A stretch of 37,741 nt of DNA from Tetrahymena elliotti 4EA (taxonomy: Eukaryota > Ciliophora > Oligohymenophorea > Hymenostomatida > Tetrahymenidae): positions 614,465-652,205 of the forward strand of contig JH720295.1 in the NCBI GenBank assembly GCA_000231825.2, written 5' to 3'. Of this stretch, positions 22,760-34,165 are shown piece by piece. The notes under the pieces were generated by a model, which saw only the letters and a list, made by a program, of their open reading frames with translations, was not told where the DNA came from and ran no database searches. Every line of letters begins with the position of its first letter. The first letter of the stretch is position 1. Position numbers and translations under genes: made by a program.

Positions 22760-23984
22760 ATGGGTAATAAAATATCAAAGAAAAATGACATATCTATGGC
22801 TAATTAGAAAGCATAGTTTACTGAAATATAAGTTTAAAGTTTCCTCAAGAAAAATAAATACTAAATTGGATATGGAGATATATTAGGAAAAGGGGATTTC
22901 TCTATGGTAGTAAAGGTATTTTCACAAAAATCATAGTGTTCTTAAGCTGTTAAAGTTCTTAAGAAGATTCAAGGATAAAGCAAGATTGATTTAAAATAAT
23001 TTGAGAAAGAATTCAAGATTCTCTAAAAGCTTAAGAACAAGAAATATGTCTTGCAAACTATAGAAAAAATTTAAGATGACTAACTAGGATTAATTGCCAT
23101 AGTTTCTGAACTTTACGATTATAAAATAGATTATCAAAATAATTATCATAAATTATCATAGGTATTTAAGCACAATATTCTACTTAAACTAACTTGACTA
23201 TGAATAAGTCTTAGCTATGACATACCAATTGTTGAAGGGTTTGCTTATCCTCTAAGAAAATGGCATCCATCATTAATGGCAATATTAAGCCTGAGAATAT
23301 TTTATTTAGCAAATAAAAAAATCAGTTCTTGATTGGTAGGTATTAAATTGATTTTATTGTATGAAAATTTTTTATTAATTAATTTATTATAAAAAAAGGT
23401 GATTATGGATTATCTATGATCACGACAGATCCTTCTTCTTACAAAAATTTGATGGTAAAATGAATGAATTAGTTGAGTTAATGATTAATTTCTTTTGTAA
23501 TAATAAATTCTTTTTACAACAATATTTGTTATAAGTCTACATAAGTTATGAACTAGCAAAAACCCTACGCAATTACAGTAATTAAACTAATACAATATAA
23601 AGGAAAATAAATTAATAAATAAATTTTAAAGGTTGATGTTTTCTCAATTGGATTAATCTTAATTAAAGCTCTTCTAAAGAGAAGACTTACTTATACGGAA
23701 TGGAAGGGATTGAAATCTCAAAGTTTATTTGCTGTTATTCCTTCCTTATAAAACTGTGAATAATCTGAATTTGTAAATAAAATAATTTCTAAAATGGTAG
23801 AACCTAATAAAGATCTAAGGCTTTAGAGTTTAAATTCATTTGATATCAATGAGAATTCTCTTAAGAAGCTTAGGATTGAAAAAAAACTAAAAAAAGTTAA
23901 CATAAGTGACCTTGATTAGTTAACATAATATTTTGAAGGAAAAGCTTCAGCAATATATTGTGATATCGTAGAAATAAGTCTTGA
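22760..23984 (+). pseudogene. unit 4 head: kinase domain with dead splice sites and frameshifts
   Basis: The N-terminal part is the best kept of the family: MGNKISKKNDIS (an ideal N-myristoylation signal with following lysines), loop ILGKGDFSMVVKVF and AVKVLKK. The equivalent of the 47-nt intron (23121-23161, now 41 nt) starts AT instead of GT. Exon 2 (from 23162) lacks 1 nt, and a 4-nt insertion in the catalytic loop (about 23262-23282) breaks HGN. Exon 3 (23399-23454) keeps DYGLS. The next intron (23455-23508) ends AT instead of AG. Exon 4 (23509-23577) reads CYKSTQVMN where others have SPE. The last exon (23632-23984) is open and has DVFSIGLIL, and a linker longer than in unit 5. Several independent lesions argue for a pseudogene. 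Confidence 0.75.
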
Positions 23985-24221
23985 GTAAAATTAATTTTTA
24001 CAGACATTCTTCATTTTTAAAATAAAAATTAATTAATTGCGCTCTGCTTTTTAACTATTTTAAAATAAAATAATAATATTTATACAATTAATTTAAAATA
24101 TTTCATTTGACATATCATTGGTCATCAATCATTTCAAAAAAATTTTGATGTCTTTTTTTCATTGATTTTTAATTAATATCGTTTATCTATGTTCAAAACA
24201 AATTTGTTATTTTCTGAGCAG

Positions 24222-24869
24222 TAACTAAAATATTGGTGCAGAAGGAGCTAACAATATTGGAATGAGCTTTTAAAAGTGAGGAAATATCACTTCTTAAATT
24301 CTCAATCTCAGTTAATTTTGTTAAAAATACTGATTTGATTTGGTTTTTAGGCTAATAATAAATTAAATCCAAAAAAACAAAAAAAAGTAAATAAAATCTG
24401 GCTAAGATTAAATATTTATTTATTAATGAAATAATCAATCAAAATATAAATTTGATTTACTTATTTTTTCATTTTTTAATTTCAATTTTTTTCTATTATC
24501 AAAAATAATTAAAACAAATTTACTATTTTCTAACTGAATAGAGGAAATAATCTTGGTGCAAGAGAAGCAACAAAAATTGGAACGAGCTTATATTGGTGCC
24601 GAAATATGACTTTTTTGAATCTCAATCTTGGTTAACTTTATTAATTCCTTATTTAATTAGATTTTAAGCGCAAATGATTAATTAAGTACAAAATAAAGAA
24701 TTAAAGAAAGTAAATAAAAAAGTAGCAAATCTAAGCTACTTAAGATAAAATATTTATTAATTAAGCAACCAATAAATAAATACTTTAAAAATATTTCTTG
24801 CTTCAATATTTTCCGTTTTTGTAATTTTTTAAAAGAAGGAATGATGTTTATACAAAAGAAGCATATTGA
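24222..24869 (+). pseudogene. unit 4 LRR remnant, two repeats and terminal exon
   Basis: The first repeat (24222-24310) has TGA at 24277-24279 in place of the conserved Cys codon, and its donor is GTTAAT instead of GTAATT. The second (24542-24630) has the same donor change and altered residues. A terminal-type exon begins at 24836 after TTTTTTAAAAG, but stops early at TGA 24867-24869; beyond the stop, LRSKLLKAKK is still readable in another phase. The 3' flank (to about 25060) resembles that of unit 5. A dead short array. Confidence 0.7.
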
Positions 24870-25249
24870 TTAAGATCAAAACTTTTAAAAGCAAAAAAAA
24901 TAGTTATTTTTACAATTTATTAGGTGAAATTAAATCAAAATCAAAATTTTTTGATAATATTATCAATTTTTTTAATTGAATCTTACAGTCTAATTCAAGC
25001 TATTAATCAATCTTTGATAATATCTTCAAATTTATTTGTTCTTCTGTAATTTTGTTCATTTAATTAGTTTTTAAAACAAATTAAGAAAGTAAGTCAATAT
25101 AATGCTTGAAAAAAAATAATATTTTTATTAATCTAACAATCAATAAATCAATTTATTTAGTTATTTCTTTATTTTATACTTTCAATTTTCTTATTTAGCT
25201 CTTCATATTTTCAAAAATAATTCAAAAAAATAAACTCTTTTTTGAATAA

Positions 25250-27143
25250 TGGCTATAAACTTGGTTCAATGGAAGCAAAATTTATTGGAAAGACATGAGA
25301 AAATTGCCAAAAAATCAGTCCTTTGAGTCTAAATATTGGGTAATTTTATTAAAATTTTCATTAAAAATGAAAATAAATTTGTTATTTACTGAGTAGTGCG
25401 AATGATCTTGATGTAGTAGGATTAATAAATATTGGAATGAGCTTATAAAAGTGTCAAAATATCACTTCTTTGAATCTAGATTTAGGGTACTTATTGAATT
25501 AATTTTTCAAGTAATTGATGAATTAAGTCAAAAAAATAAAAAGAATCAATCAATATTCGTTTTTTTTTTATTTTCTTATTTAACTCTTCTTATTTTCAAA
25601 AAATTAAAAACAAATTTTTATTTAAAAAATAGCTTAACTTTTCTTTGCTAAGAAGGAGCAAAATGTTTAGGAGTAAGCTTAGAATTATGCAAAAATATCC
25701 GTTTTTTGAATTTAGATCTTGGGTAATTTTATATTTATTTAGGTCTTTATGTAAAACAATAATTAAGTACAAAAAAAACAAAAGAAAATCAATTCATCAA
25801 TAAGTAATGAATAAATAAAACATGTTTTTGATTAAATATGAATTTGCTCATCAAATAATTAATCTATTTTTTATTTATTCCTGATTTTTATTATTCTTTT
25901 CTATTATTTCTAATTTTCAAAACTAATTTCTTATTTTCTGAGTAGTTGGAATTCGATTGGTGCACAAGGAGCAAAATATATTGGAATAAGCATAGAAAAG
26001 TGTAAAAATATCACCTGTTTGATTCTCTTACTCTAATAATTTGGTTAAATACTTATTTTTAAACAAATTACTTAAGAAAAAAACAAATAAAGAAAATAAC
26101 TAAATAAAAGCTTATTAAGATTTATTTTTATTCATTAATTAATCTAAAAGTCAATGAATATTTTCAGCTATTTCTTATTTTAACTTTCATTTCTTCATAT
26201 TTTCAAAACAAATTTGCTATTTTCTGAGTAGTTCTAATAATCTTGGCGATGAAGGAGCAAAATATATTGCAATGAGCTTAGAAAAGTGTCTAAATATCAG
26301 TTCTTTGAATCTCAATCTTGTTTAACTTTTTTAAATACTAATTTGATTATGATAAGTAAATAAATAAAAGCTGCTTTAGATTAAATAGATTTTTTTATTT
26401 CTTACTTTCAATTTTCTAATCTATTACTTCTTATTTTCAAAACAAATTTTTTATTTTCTGAACAGGATGAATAATCAATCTAAGTGCTGAAGGAGCAAAA
26501 AGTATTGGAATGAGCTTAGAAAAGTGCCATAATATCTATTCTTTGATTCTTGATCTTTTGTAATATTGTTGAATACTTATTTAATTATGCTTTTGGCATT
26601 ACAAAAAAATGAAAGAAAGATAGTAAATAAGTAAGTAAATAAAATTTGTCATTTGTTAATCAAACAATCAATAAATTTTTACTTATTTCTTTATTTTACT
26701 TTCAATATTCTGATCTATTGGTTCTTATTTTCTAAAAAAATTAAAATATAAATGTTATTTCTGAGTAGGAGCAATGATCTTGGGGACGAAGGAAGGAAGA
26801 AAACATATTGGAATAAGCTTACAAAAGTGCCAAAATATCATTTCTTTGAATGTTAATCTTAGGTAATTTTATTAAATAAAGATTTAATTAGGTTTTTAAA
26901 TAAATGATTAATTTTTCTACAAAGAAGAAGAAAGAAAGTAAATAATAAATTTATTAAAATTAATTGATAAACAAAGCTTCTTTTGATTAAATATTGAATT
27001 ATTGATAAAATAAGGAATCAACTAAGAATATTTTTGTTTTTTTATATAAAAAAAGATAATCTAATTTTGAGATTGATGATATTGGTGAAATTTAGAAATA
27101 AAAACTCTTTAAATCAAAAAGATTGGTTTTTTTAAAAGATTGA
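25250..27143 (+). pseudogene. headless LRR array, seven repeats plus terminal exon
   Basis: This follows the unit 4 terminal exon but has no kinase head. Repeats: 25250-25339 (acceptor TAA instead of TAG; in-frame TGA), 25397-25486, a 5'-truncated repeat about 25649-25722, 25946-26035 (donor AT), 26232-26321 (donor lost), 26466-26559 (94 nt) and 26769-26862 (94 nt); the last two carry 4-nt insertions. The terminal exon 27056-27143 is intact (FEIDDIGEIQ, then KLFKSKRLVFLKD, TGA 27141-27143). The first two repeats are separated by only 57 nt. Either a separate unit lost its head, or the array is the old 3' half of unit 4 with the terminal exon at 24836 inserted by unequal exchange. Confidence 0.7.
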
Positions 27144-27897
27144 TGAAACGACAATCATTATTGATTTGTTAAATATCTAATCAAAAATATTTTAACAAGT
27201 TATTTTGAAAATTTGTAAAATTCACAATCTAATTAAAATGATAAATTATTAAATTTAATATTTGTTTGCCTATTTTGTTTGAAACCCAAAAAATTAATAA
27301 GTTTTCCTTAATATTAAATGTTATTTTTAGATCATTTTGAAATTTAAATTAGTTTATTAATTATCTTTCTTTGAATTCTTCAAAGTCTTTAAATTTTTAC
27401 ATTTCTTCATTTAATTTCTTAAGAAGATTCCAAACTTTCTCAGCTTTTAAAAAATTTTATTTGTTTGAAGACAATCGATGAGGATATTCCTCAAAAAAAT
27501 ATGTTTATAATATGAGCAAATAAAATGATAAATTTATTCAATTTTTAATTAAAATAAATCATTAAATATGAATTAATCTATCATTTAATCTTCTCAAAAT
27601 ATTTTGAATTGCTTTAATATTTATAAACTTCTTTTTTTCTTTAAACATCTTGTTTTGTTCTTATTTGTTTACCATAATAATTTATAAATTTAATATGCTT
27701 TAACCTTTTTTTTAAAAATGTATGAATAACCAGGAAGAGCATACAGTAGAGAATATCATTTTCATAAAAAATCTTTTTGGATTATCAAACAGTTAGAATA
27801 TTTAAAAAGGCTTTTATTCTATGTAAACTAAAAAGCATTTTTATAAACTAATAAAAAAGCTAATAATTTCTATGGAGAAAATAAATAAATAAATAAT
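27144..27897. other. intergenic stretch with conserved upstream block of unit 5
   Basis: No gene is seen. From about 27540 it matches the upstream regions of units 2 and 3 (AAAATAAATCATT, ATCATTTAATCT words), and at 27781-27804 it has the TCAAACAGTTAGAATATTTA motif found before units 1 and 2. This shows that several hundred bases of 5' flank were copied with the gene. Confidence 0.45.
27781..27804 (+). promoter_or_regulatory. conserved upstream block of unit 5
   Basis: TCAAACAGTTAGAATATTTA lies about 95-115 bases before the start codon and is shared with units 1, 2 and (shortened) 3. Since unit 5 is the best preserved gene, this is the copy most likely to be active. Function is inferred. Confidence 0.4.
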
Positions 27898-29107
27898 ATG
27901 GGCAATAAAATATCAAACAAAGGAGAAACTTTTATCGCTGACAAAGCAGCATAGTTAAATGGAAATAAAATTTTAGATTTTCTCAAGAAAAATAAATATG
28001 AATATCAATAAGTATTAGGAAAATCGGATCTCTCTATGGTAGTTAAGGCATTTTCATAAAAATCATAGTGTTCTGTAGCAATTAAAATTCTTTTGACAAT
28101 TAAGGGATAAAATAAGATTGATTTCAGATAATTTGTAAAAGAATTCAAGATCCTCTAAAAGCTTAAGAATGAAAAATATGTCTTGCAAATTATTGAAAAA
28201 ATTTAAGATGACAAACTAGGATTAATTGCCATAGTTACTGAATATTGCGATTGTAATATTGATTATCAAAATAATCATCATTTACATAAAATTAAATAGG
28301 TAATTTAACGACAATATTAGACTTAAACTAACTTGACTATGAATAAGTCTTAGCTATGACATACCAGTTGTTGAAGGGTTTGCATATCCTCTAAGAAAAT
28401 GGTATCAATCATGGCAATATTAAGCCTGAGAATATTTTATTTAGCAAATAAAAAAATCAGTTCTTGATTGGTATAAAATTGATAAGATTGAACCAAATTT
28501 TGAAATATTTAACTTATAAAAAAGCTGATTATGGATTATCTAAGATCATGACAGAAAACTCTTATTAGAAAACTTTGAATGTAAAATGAATGAATTAGTT
28601 GAATTAATGGATTTATTTCTTTTATAATTATAAAGTCTATTTATGACAATGTTTGTTACAATTCTTCTGGAGTTACGAACTAGCAAAACCCTGAAACAAG
28701 AACTGTAAATAAAATATTTCATACAAAGAAACTTAAATTAATAAATACATTTTAAAGATTGATGTTTTCTCAATAGGCTTAATCTTAATTGAAGCTTTTC
28801 TATAGAGAAAACTTGCTCCTATAGAATGGAAGGAATTGAAATTTTAAAGCTTATTAGCAGTAATTCCTTGCTTGTAAAACTCTGAATAATTAGAATTTGT
28901 TAATAAAATATTGTCCAAAATAGTAGAACCAAATAAAGATCTAAGACTTCAACCAATATCTTAACTCTAAAATTTAAATTTGTTTAATATCAATGAGAAT
29001 TCTCTTCTGAAGTTAAGAATAAAAAAACGACCTAATAAAATTTGTATTGAGAAGATTGATGGAATAGTCAAAGCAATAGATTATGATATCGTAGAAATAA
29101 AACTTAG
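27898..29107 (+). CDS. unit 5 head: intact myristoylation-type pseudokinase
   Basis: Five exons join in frame: 27898-28252, 28300-28470, 28525-28580, 28636-28704 and 28758-29107 (1001 nt, phase 2 at the end). Intron lengths are 47, 54, 55 and 53 nt. MGNKISNK fits N-myristoylation of Gly2. The N-lobe has the loop VLGKSDLSMVVKAF (only the first loop glycine kept), AIK with K63, and an E-rich helix. The catalytic loop reads NHGNIKPENILF: H156, then Gly-Asn at 157-158, so the catalytic Asp is Asn. DYG (177-179) keeps the metal-binding Asp. The APE position reads SGV. DVFSIGLILIEAF corresponds to the DVWSxGV segment. I infer a membrane-tethered, catalytically weak or dead kinase that may still bind nucleotide. 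It splices into the LRR array at 29374. Confidence 0.8.
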
Positions 29108-29373
29108 GTACAATTTAATTAACAAACAAAGAGAAATTTACTTTTTATTAAAAATACTAATCTTATTAATTAATTAATTAATAAATTCTACTTTTTCTAA
29201 TATAATAAAAATAATATAATTAATTTAGACCACTTTATCTTTTGTTAATTTAGCTTAAAATATTTTTGAAGTTTAGATTTTGGTTGATTAAATTATTTCT
29301 TTCTTTCTTTCAGTATCTTATCTTTAACTTCTTATTTTTAAAACAAATTAAAACAAAGTTTTTATTTTCTTAG

Positions 29374-32300
29374 TTATAAAGATAATCTTGGATCAAAAAA
29401 CACAAAAAAAATTGGAAGGAGCTTAGAAAAGTGTAAAAATATCAGTTCTTTGAATCTTGACCTTCGGTAATTTGATTAAAATTTGATTTAATTAGGTTTT
29501 TAAGCAAATTATTAATTAAGTATATATAAAACAACAAAATAATTAAGTAAAAGCTGCTTTTGATTATATTTTTTATTTATTTTTAATCACACATCAATCA
29601 ATCTATTTAATTGCTTATTTACTTATTTCTTATTTCCAATTTTTTTTCTTATTTCTTCTTATCTTCAAAATAAATAAAACAAATTTGTTATTTTCTGAGT
29701 AGTCACAATAATCTTCGAGCAGAAGGAGTAAAATAAATTGGAATGAGCTTAGAAAAATGCCAAAATATCAGCTCTTTGGATCTTGATCTTGGGTAATTTG
29801 TTTTAATTTTGATTTAATTAGGTTTTTAAGCAAATGATTAATTCAGAATAAAAAAATTAGAATACACCTTAATTATTAAGGTGTTGCAAAAGTGTTTTAG
29901 TATTTTTTTCAAAATGACTCTAAAAAAACTGTTCAAAATTTTAAAAATAAATATTTTGTTCCCTCACCTTAATTACAGCTCTAACGGTAAGTAAAAGCTG
30001 AAGCTGATAAATATTAAATATTTATTAATTAAATAATCAGCTAATCAATCTATTAATACATTTATTTATTCTTTTTCTATTTTATTATAAATCACTTCTT
30101 ATTTTCTGAATAGTGGAAATAAACTTGATGCAGAAGGAGCAAAAAATATTGGAAAGAGCTTAGAAAAGTGCCAAAATATCAGTTCTTTGAATCTTAATCT
30201 TGAGTAATTTTATCAAATAAATATTCATTTAATTTTTAAGCAAATGATTATTATGGACAACAAATTATATTAATAAAAAACCTGTCTTAAGAAATAATTA
30301 TTTATTTATTAATCAGATAATCAATAAATTTTTATTTTATTACTTATTACTTATTTCTTTATTTTTATTTTCAATTTTTTTATCTATCACTTATTATTTT
30401 CTGAGTAGAGTCAATAATCTTGGAGCAGAAGGAGCAAAAAATATTGGAATGAGCTTAGAAAAGTGCCAAAATATCACTTCTTTGAATCTCAATCTGAGGT
30501 AATTTTATTAAATACCTATTTAATTAAGTTTAAGCAAATGACTAACCAAATAGGAAAGAACTAAAATGTAAGTAATATAAAAGCTACTTTTGGTTAAATA
30601 TGTATTTATTAGTCAAATAATCAATAGATATTTATTTTAGTTACTTATTTCTTTAGTTATTATGTTCATTAAGATACAATTTTTTTTTGGAAAACATATC
30701 AAATACTTCAAGATCAAAAAAATTTTCTTATTATTTTGAAAATCAATTAAAAACAAACTTACTTTGTTATTTTCTCAGTAAGAGGAATAATCTTGGTGCA
30801 GAAGGAGCAAAAAATATTGGAATGAGCTTAGAAAAGTGCCAAAATATCAGTTCTTTGGCTCTTTATCTTGGGTAATTTGGTTCAATTCTGATTTAATTAG
30901 TTTTAGAAGTATAATTAACTAAATATGAAAGAAACAATATAAATAAATAATCAAGTCAAAAGCTACTTTTGATTTAATTTTTAATTTATTATTAATCAAC
31001 ATATTATTTTTTTATTTACTTCTTTCTTACTTTTTTTACTTTCAATTTACTTTTCTATTGTTTCTTATTTTCTAAATAAATTAATACAAATTTGTTTTTT
31101 TCTGAGTAGTTTAAATAATCTTGGTGAAGAGGGAGCAAAAAATATTGGAATGAGCTTAGAAAAGTGCCAAAATATCAGGATTTTAGCTCTTGATCTTGAG
31201 TAATTTTGCTCAATACTAATTTTATTAAATCTCTAAGCAAATGATTAACTGAGTACAAATAAATAAATAACCAAATCAGAGCTGTTTTTGATTTATTTTT
31301 TTATTTTCAATTTTCTTATATTTTCAAAATACATAAAAACAAATTTCTGTTTTCTGATTGATGAGTAGAGAAAATAATCTTGGTGCAGAAGGAGTAAAAA
31401 ATATTGGAATGAGCTTAGAAAAGTGCCAAAATATCAATTCTTTGGATCTGAATCTTAGGTAATTTTTTTAAATACTTATTTAATAAAGTTTTTAAGAGAA
31501 TAATTAATTAGCAGTAATGATTTTAGGAAAAATATTAGTTTAGGTATTTTCAGATTGTTTTTTCAAAAATTTAACCAAAATACCGAAATAAAATATCCTT
31601 TTTTTTACAATATTATCCTAATTAAGAAATAAAATAATTAAACATATAGCAAGCTATTTAAATTTGGAAGGAAAATAAACAAACAAAGAAAATTTAAAAA
31701 ATATATTTTTTAAATTTTTTTGAGAATGATAAATAAAGAAGTAATTAATTAGTAAATAAAAACTGCTTTTGATTATTAATTAAATAATTATTAAATTTAT
31801 TTTTTTATTTACTCAAAAAAAATAAACATACATTTGTTATTTTCTGATTAGAGACAATGAACTTGGATTAGAAGGAGCAAAAAATCTCGGAATGAGCTTA
31901 GAAAAGTGCTAAAATATCATTTCTTTGAATCTCGATCTTTTGTAATTTAGTTCCATTTTGATTAAATTAATTTTTTAAGAGAATAACTAAATAAGTACAA
32001 GTAAAAGAAGCTAAATATGTAAGTAGCAAATAAAATCTACTTTTTATTAAATGTTTGTTTATCAATAAAATAATCAATCAATCTATTTAATTATTAATTT
32101 ACTTATTTCTTTTTTAGTTTCAAATTATTTAAAAAAATAAAATATATGTGTTATTTTCTGATTAGTTCAAATAAACTTGGTGGTGAAGGAATAAAAAACA
32201 TTGGAATGAGCCTAGAAAAGTGCCAAAATATTAGTTCTTTAACTCTCTTTCTCTTGTAATTTTGTTAAATACTTATTTAATTAGATTTTGAAGCAAATTA

Positions 32301-34165
32301 TTAATTATGCTCAAAAAGAAAGAAAGAAAATAAATGAGTAAGGAGAAGGTGTTTTTATTAAATATTTGTATTATCCCTTCTTACTTTAATTTTTTTTTAT
32401 CGCTTCATATTTTCTAAACAAATTTATTATTTTCTGAGTAGTGACAATAACCTTGAAGCAGAAGGAGCAAAAAATATTGGAATAAGTCTAGAAAAGTGCC
32501 AAAATATTAGTTCTTTATATCTATTTCTTATGTAATTTTGTTAAATTCTGATTTAATTAAATTTTTAAGTAAGGAGAAGCTGCTTTTTATTTACATATTT
32601 TTTACTTTAAATGTTTTTATCTATTACCTCTTATTTTGTAAATAAATTTATTATTTTCTGAGTAGGAAGAATAATCTCAGTGCAGAAGCAGCAAAATATA
32701 TTGGAATGAGTTTAGAAAAGTGCTAAAATATCACTTCTTTGAATCTCAATCTTGGGTAATTTTATAAAATACTCATTTAATTAGGTTTTTATGCAAATGA
32801 TTAAAATTAATTATGTACAAAAAAAAAGTAAATTAGGAAGGAGTAAATAAAACCTCCTTTGAAGAAATCATTATTTATTTATCAATCAAATAATCTAAAT
32901 AAATTAAAACAAACTTGTTTTTTTCTTTTAGTTGGAATAATCTTGGTGCAGAAGGGGCAAAAAATATTGGAATAAGCTTAGAAAAGTGCCAAAATATCAC
33001 TTCTTTGATTCTCGATCTTGGGTAATCTTTTTAAATACATATTTAATTCTGTTTTAAGCAAATAATTAATTAAGCCTAAAAGAACGAAAAAAAGAAAGAA
33101 AGTAAATAAGGAAAAGCTATTTTTGAGTATACAGAAATTATGCTATTATAAGCAATCCACACTCTTTTTAAACCTAAAGAAAATGTTATATTTTTTTAAG
33201 CCAGTAAAAAATTCATTTACTAAAAATGGTGTGGTTTAATTAAGAGTAATTATGATATACGGCGATTTCTCCAAAATTTACACTCTTTTATATTAACACT
33301 CATTTTTTTAAAATTGACAATTAAAACTCAATATTTTGAGGTCAAAAATTTTTTTTCGTGAGTGTTAATTAATGAGAAATTACAGTATATATATTATTAA
33401 TTAATTATTTAATCAATCAATTTATATTTATTTACTTATTTCTTACTTACAATTTGCTTATCTATCATTTCTTATTTTCAAAACAAATTTATTATTTTTC
33501 TGAGTAGTTCAAATGATCTTGATGCAGAAGGAGCAAAAAATATTGGAATAAGCTTACAAAAGTGTCAAAATATCACTTCTTTGAATCTTAAATCTTGGGT
33601 AATATTGTTAGATACTTATTTAATTAAGATAAGTAAGGAAAATAAAAGCTGTTTTTGATTAAATATTAATTAATCATATAATCAATAAATAAATATATTT
33701 ATTAACTTATTTCTTACTTTCAATTTTTTTATCGATCACTTCTTATTTTCAAATCAAATTAAAATAAATAAGTGGAAATAAATTTAATGCAGAAGCAGCA
33801 AAAAATATTGGAATGAGCTTAGGAAAGTGCCAGAATATCACTTATTTGAATATCAGTCTTAAGTAATTTTGATAAATACTGGTTTAATTAGATTTTATGC
33901 AAATGATTAATTAAATACAAAATAAAAAAGGGAAGAATGAAAATAAATAAATAAAAGTTTCTTAAGATAAAATATTTATTTATAAATTAAGCAATAAATA
34001 AATTAATAACATTTCTTGCTTCAATATAATATATTTTTATAATTTTTTAAAAGGGGTAATTGGATTGACGCAAAAGAATCATTAAGATTAAGATCAAAAC
34101 TTTTTAAAACCAAAAGATTCGTTGTTTGTAAATATATTAACTCAATATATTGGTAATATTTTTGA
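29374..34165 (+). CDS. unit 5 LRR exon array, fourteen repeats plus terminal exon
   Basis: Continuation of the head at 27898. LRR exons: 29374-29466 (93), 29703-29792, 30114-30203, 30409-30498, 30779-30871 (93), 31110-31199, 31369-31458, 31852-31941, 32166-32255, 32442-32531, 32666-32755, 32932-33021, 33508-33598 (91) and 33773-33862; the rest are 90 nt. The consensus is NNLGAEGAKNIGMSLEKC then QNISSLNL. None has TGA. The 91-nt thirteenth exon has an extra A near its end, which shifts the frame; leaving it out joins everything into 763 codons exactly, including the terminal exon 34054-34165 (IDAKESLRLRS, then KTKRFVVCKY, TGA 34163-34165). Three introns hold insertions (29865, 31504, 33128). 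The protein would be a membrane-anchored pseudokinase with a long LRR solenoid for partner recognition; the ligand is unknown. Confidence 0.75.
29865..29975. mobile_element. about 110-bp insertion with inverted ends, in a unit 5 intron
   Basis: The left end is the perfect palindrome CACCTTAATTATTAAGGTG (29865-29883), and the right end repeats CACCTTAATTA (29965-29975). ATTAAGGTG inside the left end and CACCTTAAT at the right end form terminal inverted repeats. It interrupts the intron between the second and third LRR exons, and similar introns lack it. A miniature inverted-repeat element is the simplest reading; TA or TTA could be its target site. Confidence 0.5.
31504..31626. mobile_element. 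about 123-bp insertion with inverted ends, in a unit 5 intron
   Basis: The left end TTAATTAGCAGTAAT and the reverse of the right end TTAATTAGGATAAT agree at most positions. The inner sequence does not match other array introns. It sits between LRR exons seven and eight. Probably a small non-autonomous element; the A+T-rich ends make chance similarity possible. Confidence 0.35.
33128..33389. mobile_element. about 260-bp insertion with imperfect inverted ends, in a unit 5 intron
   Basis: The left end TATACAGAAATTATGC and the reverse of the right end TATACTGTAATTTCTC agree at about 12 of 16 positions. Inside, ACACTC words occur repeatedly (33163, 33282, 33294) and once inverted (GAGTGT at 33360), so it can fold. 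It enlarges the intron between LRR exons twelve and thirteen to 486 nt, about twice the usual size. A miniature element is likely. Confidence 0.4.

Noticed and set aside
28980..29177. 65-codon frame starting MFNINENSL
   Set aside because: This is the last part of the unit 5 head exon running into the intron, not a separate gene.
30687..30875. 62-codon frame ending in an LRR
   Set aside because: It is intron sequence read through into the LRR exon 30779-30871; the exon is explained by splicing.
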